This document shows, piece after piece, positions 1-7,272 of a DNA stretch of 9,597 nucleotides; the first letter of the stretch is position 1, and each line of letters opens with the position of its first letter. Below the pieces are notes generated by a model. That model ran no database searches. It worked only from the letters and a program-made list of their open reading frames with translations, and was not told where the DNA came from. A program made the position numbers and the translations under genes. Source of the stretch: Gammaproteobacteria bacterium (GTDB lineage: Bacteria > Pseudomonadota > Gammaproteobacteria > Pseudomonadales > Oleiphilaceae); the NCBI GenBank assembly GCA_003695085.1, contig RFIV01000171.1, positions 1 to 9,597 of the forward strand. The letters run 5' to 3'.

Positions 1-1536
1 ATGGCGCGCGAGGACCGGACGGTTCTGGACGACGGACATCCCCTGTTTATCACCGAACACCAGCTGACGGATTCGGCGGGACAGACTCACATCCTTCAGA
101 CCAGCAAGATGCGGCTGGACTGGTTTGGCGAGCCCGCCCTGCTCGTGGTCTCGGTGGACATTTCCGAACAGGTCAACGCCCGGCGCCAGATTGCCCGGCT
201 TTCGTTCTACGACAGCGTGACCAACCTGGCTAACCGCACGTTGTTCATGGATCATGTGCGACAAGCCATTCAAAACCTCCGCCGCGAAGGTCGTTGGGGC
301 GGACTGGCGATCATGGATCTGGATGACTTCAAGACCCTGAACGACATCCACGGCCACGGTTTTGGTGATACGGTCATACGCCATGTGGCTCAGCATCTGG
401 CCCTGCATGTTCCTGACGGTACACTGATCGGACGCCTGGGAGGCGACGAGTTCGGACTGCTGCTGCCCGCCACCCGAGATACCGCCGGGGAAGCCGCGGA
501 TGACCATCGCAACACCCTGAACAACCTGCTGAATACTCTGGCCGAGCCTGTACTGCTGGGGGGCCAGACACTGCGCCTGCATGCCACCGCCGGGCTGGTG
601 CTCTTTCCTGACCCCCAGGGATGTGATGCCGACACCCTGCTGCGCTACGCCGACACAGCCCTGTTTCACGCCAAACAGGCGCTACGCGGGCAGGTCTGCC
701 TTTTCCAGCCACGCATGGCCCACGAGGTATCGTTCCGGGTCGGCATGGAACAGGCAGTATGCCGGGCACTGACCCACAAGGAGTTCGTGTGCTTCTTCCA
801 GCCCAAGGTCAGCATTCCGGACGGCCGGATCATCGGTGCCGAGATGCTGGCCCGGTGGCAAGACCCGGACAAGGGCCTCATTCCACCCGACACCTTCATT
901 CCCGTGCTGGAAGCCACCGGCCTGATCGAAGACATGTCCTATCAACTGCTCGACCAGGCCCTTGCACAGCTGGCCAGCTGGAAGCGTGAGGGCCTCTGGC
1001 CCGCTCAGGGCAGACTGGCGATCAATATCAGTCCGCGGCAGTTCGGCTCACCGGATTTTGCCGAGAACATACTGAACCGCCTGGCACAGCACCGTCTCAG
1101 TGGCGACGACCTGGAGCTGGAGGTCACCGAGTCCATCCTGATCCGGGACATGCGTGAAACGGTGGACACCATGAATGTGCTGCGTGCGCAGGGCATTCGC
1201 TTCGCGATCGACGACTTTGGCACCGGCTACTCCTCCCTCGCCTACCTCAAGCGGCTGCCTGTCCGGATGCTCAAGATAGACCGCTCCTTTGTCCGTGACA
1301 TGGAGCATGACCCCAACGATGCGGCCATTGTGGCCACCATCATCGCCATGGCGGACCACCTGAACATGGAGGTGGTGGCCGAGGGCGTGGAAACCCGTGA
1401 ACAACTGGATCTGCTGCGTCAGCAGAAGTGCACCGCCTATCAGGGCTATCTGTTCAGTGCACCGGTTGACGCCCCGCACATGACACATCTTTTACAAGAC
1501 ATTGCACAGTTGCCCCCCTCGGCCGAGTCATCCTGA
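1..1536 (+). CDS. PAS-GGDEF-EAL c-di-GMP turnover protein (5' end outside window)
   Basis: This is a bifunctional diguanylate cyclase/phosphodiesterase, acting on the second messenger c-di-GMP. Of 511 visible residues, about 1-60 look like the C-terminal half of a PAS domain ending in the usual D-I-S/T-E linker, so the real start probably lies upstream and the ATG at base 1 is likely internal. GGDEF domain: about residues 65-235, with intact GGDEF at 147-151 and metal-binding D106 in MDLDDFK. The RxxD inhibitory site is absent (P-D-G-T at its expected place). EAL domain: about 245-500, with EML in place of EAL at 281-283, E374, DDFGTG at 404-409, K425, E461 and Q481, so the phosphodiesterase residues look complete. 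No membrane segment is visible in this part. The next gene follows after 14 bases in the same direction, suggesting one operon. Which activity dominates cannot be told from sequence. Confidence 0.93.
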   Translation: MAREDRTVLDDGHPLFITEHQLTDSAGQTHILQTSKMRLDWFGEPALLVVSVDISEQVNARRQIARLSFYDSVTNLANRTLFMDHVRQAIQNLRREGRWGGLAIMDLDDFKTLNDIHGHGFGDTVIRHVAQHLALHVPDGTLIGRLGGDEFGLLLPATRDTAGEAADDHRNTLNNLLNTLAEPVLLGGQTLRLHATAGLVLFPDPQGCDADTLLRYADTALFHAKQALRGQVCLFQPRMAHEVSFRVGMEQAVCRALTHKEFVCFFQPKVSIPDGRIIGAEMLARWQDPDKGLIPPDTFIPVLEATGLIEDMSYQLLDQALAQLASWKREGLWPAQGRLAINISPRQFGSPDFAENILNRLAQHRLSGDDLELEVTESILIRDMRETVDTMNVLRAQGIRFAIDDFGTGYSSLAYLKRLPVRMLKIDRSFVRDMEHDPNDAAIVATIIAMADHLNMEVVAEGVETREQLDLLRQQKCTAYQGYLFSAPVDAPHMTHLLQDIAQLPPSAESS

Positions 1537-1550
1537 ACTATACTGGAAGC

Positions 1551-2429
1551 ATGCGATATCTCCTGCTGATTGCGTTTCTGCTTCTGAACGCCTGCACATC
1601 CGAACAGCCGTTGCGCCTGGGCACCAACGTGTGGCCCGGTTACGAGCCCCTGTATGTCGCGCGTGAACGCGGGCTGCTGGACCCTGCCGAAGTCCGGCTG
1701 GTGGAACTCAGCTCTGCATCCCAAGTGATTCGGGCATTGCAGAACGGTGAACTGGATGCGGCAGCGCTGACGCTGGATGAAGCTGCCCGGGTGGCCGCTC
1801 AAGGCACGGATATCGCGGTCGCGCTGGTACTCGACATCTCACATGGTGCGGATGCTGTGGTGTCACATACACCCGTCAATGGCGCGACAGACCTGCGCGG
1901 CAAGCGCATCATTCTGGAGGCTGGCAGCGTGGGCGAACTCATGCTCGAGGCCTTGCTGCGTGAGTTCAGGCTGCCCCCAAAGGACATCAGGCGCGTATAC
2001 CGCACCGTGAACGACCATGCGCGTGCCTTTCTTGCGGGGGAAGGGGATGTGCTGATCACGTTCGAGCCTCACGTCTCCCGGCTGCTGCGCAGGGGGGACG
2101 TATACAAGATTTTTGATAGCCGGCAAATCCCTGACAGCATCATCGATGTACTGGTGATCCGTCAGGATCGCCTTGCCGCCCATCGTGAAAAGCTTGAGCA
2201 CGTCACCCAGGCCTGGTTTGACACCCTGGCGTTTTATCAGACCGATCCGGAGCACGCGCTGAAGCTGGCCAATCGCCGTCTCAGGGCCAATCCGGAAGAC
2301 CTGAAGGCCATGTATGCGGGGCTGTTGCTCGGCACCCGGAATGTACAACAGCGACTGGCTGCACGCTGGCCCCTCACCCTGAAAACGGCAGGTGAGCTGG
2401 CCCGCCTGAAGGAGGGTGTGCCGCTGTGA
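1551..2429 (+). CDS. Lipoprotein, ABC-type solute-binding protein (NMT1/SsuA/ThiY-like)
   Basis: A 292-residue predicted periplasmic lipoprotein. The N-terminus has one Arg, a hydrophobic run (residues 3-12) and a lipobox L-N-A-C with the acylated Cys at position 15. T16 at the +2 position does not signal inner-membrane retention, so outer-membrane anchoring is possible. The mature part starts with a strand and the motif NVWPGYEPLYVARERGLL (26-43), typical of solute-binding proteins for nitrate, sulfonate, taurine or thiamine precursors. Further family signs are the helix entry SSASQVIRALQNGELDAA and the hinge-like strand DLRGKRIILEAGS (114-126). The ligand is unknown. No permease or ATPase gene is adjacent; instead the gene overlaps a membrane GGDEF-EAL gene, so a sensory role is inferred. 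The start is the first ATG; the only Shine-Dalgarno-like sequence (GGAAG, 1545-1549) sits very close to it, so initiation may be weak or coupled to the preceding gene. Confidence 0.88.
   Translation: MRYLLLIAFLLLNACTSEQPLRLGTNVWPGYEPLYVARERGLLDPAEVRLVELSSASQVIRALQNGELDAAALTLDEAARVAAQGTDIAVALVLDISHGADAVVSHTPVNGATDLRGKRIILEAGSVGELMLEALLREFRLPPKDIRRVYRTVNDHARAFLAGEGDVLITFEPHVSRLLRRGDVYKIFDSRQIPDSIIDVLVIRQDRLAAHREKLEHVTQAWFDTLAFYQTDPEHALKLANRRLRANPEDLKAMYAGLLLGTRNVQQRLAARWPLTLKTAGELARLKEGVPL
2409..2416 (+). promoter_or_regulatory. Strong Shine-Dalgarno for the GTG-started GGDEF-EAL gene
   Basis: AAGGAGGG lies inside the end of the lipoprotein gene, 9 bases before the GTG at 2426. It decides the GTG start and makes the GTGA stop/start overlap (2426-2429) credible as translational coupling. 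Confidence 0.8.
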
Positions 2430-4906
2430 CGCTCAACGGACAGCCGACCTCGCGCCTCATCATCCTCCCGGCACTGACACTGTTCCTGCTGCTTACGCTG
2501 GGACTGCTGCCCGTACAGTGGCAGGCCACGCTCACGACCATCGAAGCGCAGCAAGCCCAGGTGCTGAACTATGAAGCGAGCCGGCTGCAGGAGGCCCTGC
2601 AGACCCAGCTGCTCGAAGAAGGGCCCGACCAACTGGAATCAACCCTGACGCAGGTGGGCACCTTGCCGGATCTGGCCCTGGCATGGGTCGCGGATCCGAG
2701 CGGCCGGATTGTGGCCGCCACCCGGCTTGCCCTGGTTTCGGGGCAGGTGAGACAACATCTTGACACCGATTTCTTTGCGCTGGCCGAGCGCGCAAGCAAA
2801 GCACCAGACAAACCATTTGCACCGCAATCCGGCACGCTTGCAGTCGTGCGACCACTGATCTTCCCGGACAGCAATGCCAACCTCAACCAGTACCACGGCA
2901 TCCTCTTCATCAGCTTTGACACCTCGCGCCTGACCGCACAGGCGGCCAATCAACTGCTGGCCTCCGCCGGCACGCTCTGGCTGGGCGTATTGCTGATCCT
3001 TACACTGTTGGTGCTCTTCATCCGCCGCTATGTCGCCCAGCCCCTTCAGTGGCTGCAGGAGAAGCTGGCGCACCCCGAACAGTTCGACCCCGAGGAGTTG
3101 AAGCAGGTACGCGCCAGCCGGGAAATCCAGGCCCTGGCGCAGGCTTTGGGCCAGGCCTTCCGGGAAAAGAACGCTCTGGCCGAACGCTATCGCAGCCTGT
3201 TCGACTGCAGCCGCGATGGACTCGTCGTGCTGGATACCCGGCAGATGATTCAGCTCGTCAACCCTCAGCTGTGCCGCATACTGGCCATGGAGCCGGATCA
3301 GCTGACAGGCAAGCCGTTCCACAGCCTGGTGGTCGCCGAGGATCGTGAGTCCGTAATTGGCGCGCTGGCCCAGACCAAACTGCTGGACGAGTTTCACCGC
3401 GAAACCCGCATGCAGAAACCGAATGGTGAATGCATCGATGCCGGGCTGCGCGCCATACCGCTCACCGCACCGGATGGCGGATACGCCGGTACGCTGATCA
3501 CCGTGCTCGACCAGACACAGCTCAACCGCCAGAAGCAGCGCCTGGAGCAGCTCGCCTTCTTCGATACCCTGACGCAGCTGCCCAATCGTCGCCTGATGGA
3601 AGAGTATGTGAGCCGGGAACTGGTACGCTTGCGTCGCTCCGGTACTCAGGCGGCCCTGATCATTCTGGATGTGGACAATTTCAAGGCCGTCAACGACTCG
3701 CTGGGCCACCCGGTCGGTGATCAGCTGCTGGTCACGCTGGCGCGCGAACTCCCCAACCTGCTCGGACCCAATGACCTGCTCGGCCGCCTCTCCGGAGATG
3801 AGTTTGTCATACTCATGCCGCAGACCGGCCAGGCGACGGAGCAATCCATCGACGCGGTGATGGCGTTCGATCAATGTCTTCGTGAGCGGCTGCAGCACCC
3901 CTTCGAAGTCGGCGGTCATACCACCATGCTCAACGTCTCCGCCGGCGCCACATGCGTGCGCGATCCGGACCAGACCCACCATGATTTGCTGCGCGAGGCG
4001 GACACGGCCCTCTATCAGGCCAAGCGGTCCGGCCGGGGCCAGCTGGCCTTTTTCAGTGAGGAAATGCACACGCGCGCCAAGGAGAACTTTACCCTGCAAG
4101 CCATGATACGGGATGCCATTGCCGGGGATGCCTTCAGCCTGGTGTTCCAGCCCCAGAGCGACAACCAGGGCGAACTGGTGGGCGCAGAGGTGCTGATCCG
4201 CTGGGAACATCCGGAGGAAGGCTTCATCTCGCCGGCCCGGTTCATTCCCGTCGCCGAGGAATCCGGACTGATATCAGCGATCGGAGAATGGGTGCTGCGG
4301 CAGTCCATCGATTTTCTGGCCCGCCACCAACCCGACCTGCCCGGAAGCTTCAGGCGGCTGGCCATCAACGTCAGTGCCCTGCAATTCTATCAGCCGGGAT
4401 TCGCACAGCAGATTCGCAGCTGGTGCCAGGAGAAGCGCGTGTCGCCCGAGCGCATTGAGCTGGAGCTGACGGAATCACTGCTCATCGAGAACGTTGCGCA
4501 CGCTGTGGAGGTCATGCAAACCCTGCGCGACATGGGCTTTACCGTCGCGCTGGATGATTTTGGCACTGGGTTTTCTTCCCTGAGCTATCTCAAGCAGCTT
4601 CCCCTGAACAAGCTCAAGATTGATCGTGCGTTTATCTGTGAGCTGCCCAGGGACAAGCATGACGCCACCCTTGTGGAAACCATTCTGTCCGTTGCGCGGC
4701 ACTTTGAGCTGGACGCCGTAGCAGAGGGGGTGGAAACGGAAGATCAGCTGGAGTTTCTGCTGTTCAACGGCTGCCAGACATTCCAGGGCTACCTGCTCTC
4801 GCGGCCCGTGTCAGAAGAACAATTTGTCACCTTGCTCAAACAAGAACGCCCCTTCGAAGCCTGGATGGCGGCTATTCATCCACTTGCTTCTCGGGTTGGC
4901 GGATAG
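2426..4906 (+). CDS. Membrane PAS-GGDEF-EAL protein with periplasmic sensor region
   Basis: An 826-residue inner-membrane c-di-GMP enzyme. A first membrane segment (about 11-32) and a second (about 182-200) enclose a periplasmic region of about 150 residues that I cannot assign to a named family. A short HAMP-like linker with acidic and helical character follows (about 201-250), then PAS (about 254-364), GGDEF (about 372-540) and EAL (about 555-805). The cyclase motif is SGDEF at 456-460, with metal-binding D415 present; SGDEF variants can be active, but this is less certain than GGDEF. The inhibitory RxxD is absent (G-P-N-D). The EAL domain has EVL at 588-590, N648, E680, DDFGTG at 710-715, K731, E767 and Q787, so phosphodiesterase activity is likely. 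The gene starts with GTG overlapping the lipoprotein stop by 4 bases. Its natural partner is that lipoprotein, which could dock on the periplasmic region. Its 3' end overlaps the convergent kinase gene by 35 bases. Confidence 0.93.
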   Translation: MTLNGQPTSRLIILPALTLFLLLTLGLLPVQWQATLTTIEAQQAQVLNYEASRLQEALQTQLLEEGPDQLESTLTQVGTLPDLALAWVADPSGRIVAATRLALVSGQVRQHLDTDFFALAERASKAPDKPFAPQSGTLAVVRPLIFPDSNANLNQYHGILFISFDTSRLTAQAANQLLASAGTLWLGVLLILTLLVLFIRRYVAQPLQWLQEKLAHPEQFDPEELKQVRASREIQALAQALGQAFREKNALAERYRSLFDCSRDGLVVLDTRQMIQLVNPQLCRILAMEPDQLTGKPFHSLVVAEDRESVIGALAQTKLLDEFHRETRMQKPNGECIDAGLRAIPLTAPDGGYAGTLITVLDQTQLNRQKQRLEQLAFFDTLTQLPNRRLMEEYVSRELVRLRRSGTQAALIILDVDNFKAVNDSLGHPVGDQLLVTLARELPNLLGPNDLLGRLSGDEFVILMPQTGQATEQSIDAVMAFDQCLRERLQHPFEVGGHTTMLNVSAGATCVRDPDQTHHDLLREADTALYQAKRSGRGQLAFFSEEMHTRAKENFTLQAMIRDAIAGDAFSLVFQPQSDNQGELVGAEVLIRWEHPEEGFISPARFIPVAEESGLISAIGEWVLRQSIDFLARHQPDLPGSFRRLAINVSALQFYQPGFAQQIRSWCQEKRVSPERIELELTESLLIENVAHAVEVMQTLRDMGFTVALDDFGTGFSSLSYLKQLPLNKLKIDRAFICELPRDKHDATLVETILSVARHFELDAVAEGVETEDQLEFLLFNGCQTFQGYLLSRPVSEEQFVTLLKQERPFEAWMAAIHPLASRVGG

Positions 4907-6167
4907 GCAGCCAGACCGTAAAGGTCGTGCCCCGGCCCACTTCAGACTCCACTTCAATGCGCCCCTGATGACGCTGCACGATACTGTAGGAAAGTGACAG
5001 TCCCAGTCCGGTCCCCTTGCCCACCGGCTTGGTGGTGAAGAAAGGCTCGAACAACTTGGTCAGATTCTGCTCGGGTATCCCGCAGCCGGTATCACTGACC
5101 GAAACAAATACTTCGTCACCCTTGCATCCGGTCCGGATAGTGATCGTTCCGCGCTCTTCTATGGCATGTGCCGCATTGACAATCAGGTTCATGAACACCT
5201 GGTTGAGCTGTGACGCAATACACTCCACTTCCGGCAGGTTGCCATACTCCTTGATGACCTCGGCTTTGTACTTGACCTCGTTCCAGACCACGTTGAGTGT
5301 GCTGTCCAGTCCCTTGTGCAGATCTGCCAGTTGCCATTCTGCCTTGTCGACATGAGAAAAGTCCTTCAGATCCTGCACGATGCGCTTGACGCGCTCGGCC
5401 CCCTCCCGGGACTCGGCAATCAGATCGCTCAGATCTTCCTGAATGAAGTCAAAATCATATTTTTTGGCCAAATCATCCAGCTTTTCCACCAGCTCGGGAG
5501 CGCCTGATGCTTCCACCGCTTCGCGCCAGGCTCTGACCATATCCAGCAGATCCTGAGCTGAACGCTCCAGCGAACCAATATTGGAGTACACATAGCCGAT
5601 CGGATTGTTGATCTCGTGCGCCACCCCGGCTGCCAGCTGTCCGATGGCGGCCATCTTTTCCGATTGCAGCAACTGATTCTGAGCCTCTTCGAGCTTCTCG
5701 ATCAGGTGCTGCTGCTCCACCTTTTCCTGGCTCAGCCGCTGATTCAGGTCATGCATGATCTGATGCTGGACCGCACGCTCGGTGGCATCAGCAATCAGGA
5801 TGCCCACATGCGTGACATTGCCATGTTCCAGAATGGGGAAGAAGGTGGTGTCCTGGTACATTTTCGACTGTTTGCCGGTGATCGGGCGTGAACCGGCAAA
5901 GTCGAACACATGGGGCCGCTGAACCCACGAAGTGAAGGCCAGCGTTTGCAGTTCCAGTACACTGCGGACTTTCTGGCGGAACCATTTTTCAGGCAGATCG
6001 GGAAACACATCGAAGAGCACCCTGCCTTGCACATCCTCTTCAGTCCGGCAGCTGTGCATCGCCATGAACCGGTTCCACAGCTCCAAGCGCAACTCCGGAT
6101 CGACGATCATCACCCCCATGTTCAGCTCGTCAATGACCGCACGCAACAGGTCACTCAGGGGCGCCAC
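4872..6167 (-). CDS. Soluble PAS sensor histidine kinase
   Basis: A 431-residue cytoplasmic histidine kinase without membrane segments. A PAS domain (about 5-130) is followed by a coiled coil (about 133-175), which may overlap a HisKA dimerisation domain containing the phospho-acceptor H184 in GVAHEINNP. A long helical insert (about 200-260) follows, then a HATPase domain with N box (N327 to N331), G1 box DTGCGIP (359-365), F box FEPFFTTK (373-380) and G2 box GKGTGLGL (383-390). All key residues for autophosphorylation are present. The start is GTG, chosen because GGAGG lies 9 bases upstream and the PAS domain begins at once. The gene starts one base after the CheC-like stop codon, in an operon with that gene and a CheY-like regulator, its likely phosphoryl acceptor. 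The PAS ligand is unknown. The family resembles kinases I recall beside CheC and CheY genes in other gammaproteobacteria; that recollection is not checked. Confidence 0.92.
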   Translation of the reverse strand: MAPLSDLLRAVIDELNMGVMIVDPELRLELWNRFMAMHSCRTEEDVQGRVLFDVFPDLPEKWFRQKVRSVLELQTLAFTSWVQRPHVFDFAGSRPITGKQSKMYQDTTFFPILEHGNVTHVGILIADATERAVQHQIMHDLNQRLSQEKVEQQHLIEKLEEAQNQLLQSEKMAAIGQLAAGVAHEINNPIGYVYSNIGSLERSAQDLLDMVRAWREAVEASGAPELVEKLDDLAKKYDFDFIQEDLSDLIAESREGAERVKRIVQDLKDFSHVDKAEWQLADLHKGLDSTLNVVWNEVKYKAEVIKEYGNLPEVECIASQLNQVFMNLIVNAAHAIEERGTITIRTGCKGDEVFVSVSDTGCGIPEQNLTKLFEPFFTTKPVGKGTGLGLSLSYSIVQRHQGRIEVESEVGRGTTFTVWLPIRQPEKQVDE

Positions 6168-6168
6168 G

Positions 6169-6783
6169 TTACAGATCCTCCAGCATCCGGTTGATGGCTT
6201 CGATTACCGAGGGCAAACTCTCCCTTGCCACGCAGACAAGCAGATCACAGGTGAAGCTGTGAGATTCCACCTTGAAGCAGATTTCCAGTATCAGCGTCTG
6301 ATCCCGGTTGATCACATCGCCGACCTTGTCGAACAACGTGGAATTCGTCGCCAGAATGGAGGGTGCACCAAAGGACGCGGGCAGTTCCAGCTGCTCGGCA
6401 AGCCCCTTGATGCAGGCACTGGAGAGAATATTGGTCACATCCAGCATCAGTTCATCATGCTCATCGGTGTTCAGGTTTTCGTCAAACCCCATAAGACTCG
6501 CCAGCTCATCCGCGCCATCCTGTTCGAAGCACACAAGCACTTCTCCGCGCAGGGCACCGAGAAAAGACTGGCGCGTGATATAGGCTGACGGTGCAGAAAA
6601 AATCGGACAATCGGACAGGTCCGGCGCACATTCGGTCGCAAGCCGTATACTCGGTACGCTGAGAATCACCAGGGTATCGATCAGACGGGCAAGACGATCA
6701 GCGGCCTGACCCATGGCAATATTCATCAGCTCCTTCAATGCATCGCGCTGATCTTCGGTCAGTGTCTCAAGCAGCGCAGCCAT
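6169..6783 (-). CDS. CheC-family CheY-P phosphatase-like protein
   Basis: A 204-residue cytoplasmic protein of the CheC/CheX/FliY family, whose members dephosphorylate CheY-like regulators. The family signature D/S-x3-E-x2-N is exact in the first half: D14, E18 and N21 in DALKELMN, followed by NIAMGQAADRLA and P44 at the expected distance. The second half repeats it as E111, D115 and N118 (ELMLDVTN), followed by a Pro (P141) at the same 22-residue spacing as in the first half. This gives the two pseudo-symmetric sites of CheC. The length is close to CheC. The gene begins 2 bases after the stop of the CheY-like gene and ends 1 base before the kinase start, so the three are probably co-translated. 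The likely role, inferred, is to reset the adjacent response regulator. There is no cheD, cheA or chemoreceptor in view, so involvement in classical chemotaxis is uncertain. Confidence 0.85.
   Translation of the reverse strand: MAALLETLTEDQRDALKELMNIAMGQAADRLARLIDTLVILSVPSIRLATECAPDLSDCPIFSAPSAYITRQSFLGALRGEVLVCFEQDGADELASLMGFDENLNTDEHDELMLDVTNILSSACIKGLAEQLELPASFGAPSILATNSTLFDKVGDVINRDQTLILEICFKVESHSFTCDLLVCVARESLPSVIEAINRMLEDL
6177..6181 (-). promoter_or_regulatory. Shine-Dalgarno supporting the GTG start of the kinase
   Basis: On the minus strand GGAGG lies within the last codons of the CheC-like gene, 9 bases before the GTG at 6167-6165. It supports this GTG over the later in-frame ATG at residue 17, which would cut into the PAS domain. 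Confidence 0.7.
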
Positions 6784-6785
6784 GT

Positions 6786-7160
6786 CTACACCAGCCCGAT
6801 GTTATGCAGGGTCTCCTGCAACACATCCTCCCTGACCGGTTTGCGTATGAAGGCCGCCGCCCCCAGTTCCTTCACCCTGCGCTGCGCCTCCGGCTGGATA
6901 TCCGCGCTGATCACCACCACGATGACATTGGCATCCTCCGCCTTCAACCGTTCCAGCACCTGAAAGCCATCCATCTGAGGCATGGTCAGATCCAGAAACA
7001 TCAGGTCGGCCTTGCCAGCGTGATACGCCTCCAGCGCTTCCAGGCCGTTGGCCGCCTGAGTCAGGGTGACATCCTCATCCCTGAAGGCACTCGGCAGCGC
7101 ACGCACGATCATCTTGCGTGACATGCTTGAATCATCACAGACGACGATTTTCAGCCCCAT
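6786..7160 (-). CDS. Single-domain CheY-like response regulator
   Basis: A 124-residue receiver domain with no output domain. The acidic pair D9-D10, phospho-acceptor D57 (FLDLTMPQMDG), switch Ser S85 and conserved K107 followed by P108 are all in place, so it should accept phosphate. The start at 7160 (MGLKIVVCDDS) is preferred over an in-frame ATG 19 codons upstream, because the receiver fold starts here and GGAGG lies 4 bases before it. It leads an operon with the CheC-like phosphatase and the PAS histidine kinase, which together would set its phosphorylation level. Its target cannot be read from the sequence: it could bind a flagellar switch, another kinase, or an effector encoded elsewhere. 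A 7-bp inverted repeat (7176-7200) lies directly upstream. Confidence 0.92.
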   Translation of the reverse strand: MGLKIVVCDDSSMSRKMIVRALPSAFRDEDVTLTQAANGLEALEAYHAGKADLMFLDLTMPQMDGFQVLERLKAEDANVIVVVISADIQPEAQRRVKELGAAAFIRKPVREDVLQETLHNIGLV

Positions 7161-7164
7161 GACG

Positions 7165-7169
7165 CCTCC
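7165..7169 (-). promoter_or_regulatory. Shine-Dalgarno of the CheY-like gene
   Basis: On the minus strand GGAGG stands 4 bases before the ATG at 7160. It is the reason for choosing this start over the upstream in-frame ATG at 7217, and it lies 6 bases downstream of the inverted repeat at 7176-7200. Confidence 0.7.
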
Positions 7170-7175
7170 GAAAAA

Positions 7176-7200
7176 CTGTTCTCCTGTAAATGTAGAACAG
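7176..7200. repeat. Perfect 7-bp inverted repeat upstream of the CheY-CheC-kinase operon
   Basis: CTGTTCT (7176-7182) and AGAACAG (7194-7200) are exact reverse complements separated by 11 bases. The element lies in the 112-base gap between the hydrolase and the CheY-like gene, just upstream of the latter's ribosome-binding site. It could be an operator for a dimeric regulator or a hairpin in the mRNA leader. There is no T-run after it in either direction, so it is not an intrinsic terminator. I cannot name a regulator; it does not fit the LexA spacing. The rest of the gap shows no convincing promoter or terminator. Confidence 0.45.
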
Positions 7201-7272
7201 ATTCCGGATGCTGCCACCCTGAATACTGTCTGACTGCGCAGAGGCCGGGCTGCATGGGGAATCAGTCGCCCG

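Noticed and set aside
1048..1488. A 146-codon minus-strand frame within the first EAL domain
   Set aside because: It is antisense to conserved EAL motifs and has no domain of its own and no good ribosome-binding site.
1539..1551. TATACT placed exactly where a -10 element would give a leaderless lipoprotein transcript
   Set aside because: There is no -35 at a proper spacing (TTGCCC is 23 bases away) and no extended -10 TG, so it is more likely chance in a 14-base gap within an operon.
2639..4210. A 523-codon open frame on the minus strand
   Set aside because: It lies wholly antisense to the GGDEF-EAL gene, whose domains and motifs are unmistakable. The predicted protein has no recognisable domain, and long antisense frames are common at this base composition.
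4863..4881. GGATG/CATCC hairpin at the convergent gene ends
   Set aside because: It has only a 5-bp stem, a 9-base loop and no T-run on either strand, so it is not supportable as a terminator.
7158..7217. A 19-residue N-terminal extension of the CheY-like protein
   Set aside because: The extension covers the inverted repeat and the ribosome-binding site, has no receiver homology, and receiver domains normally start at the chosen Met.
7201..7272. Possible sigma-54 or terminator element between hydrolase and CheY-like gene
   Set aside because: TGGCAG is present on the minus strand, but the -12 GC element is missing. The GCAG/CTGC pairing is only 4 bp and has no T-run.
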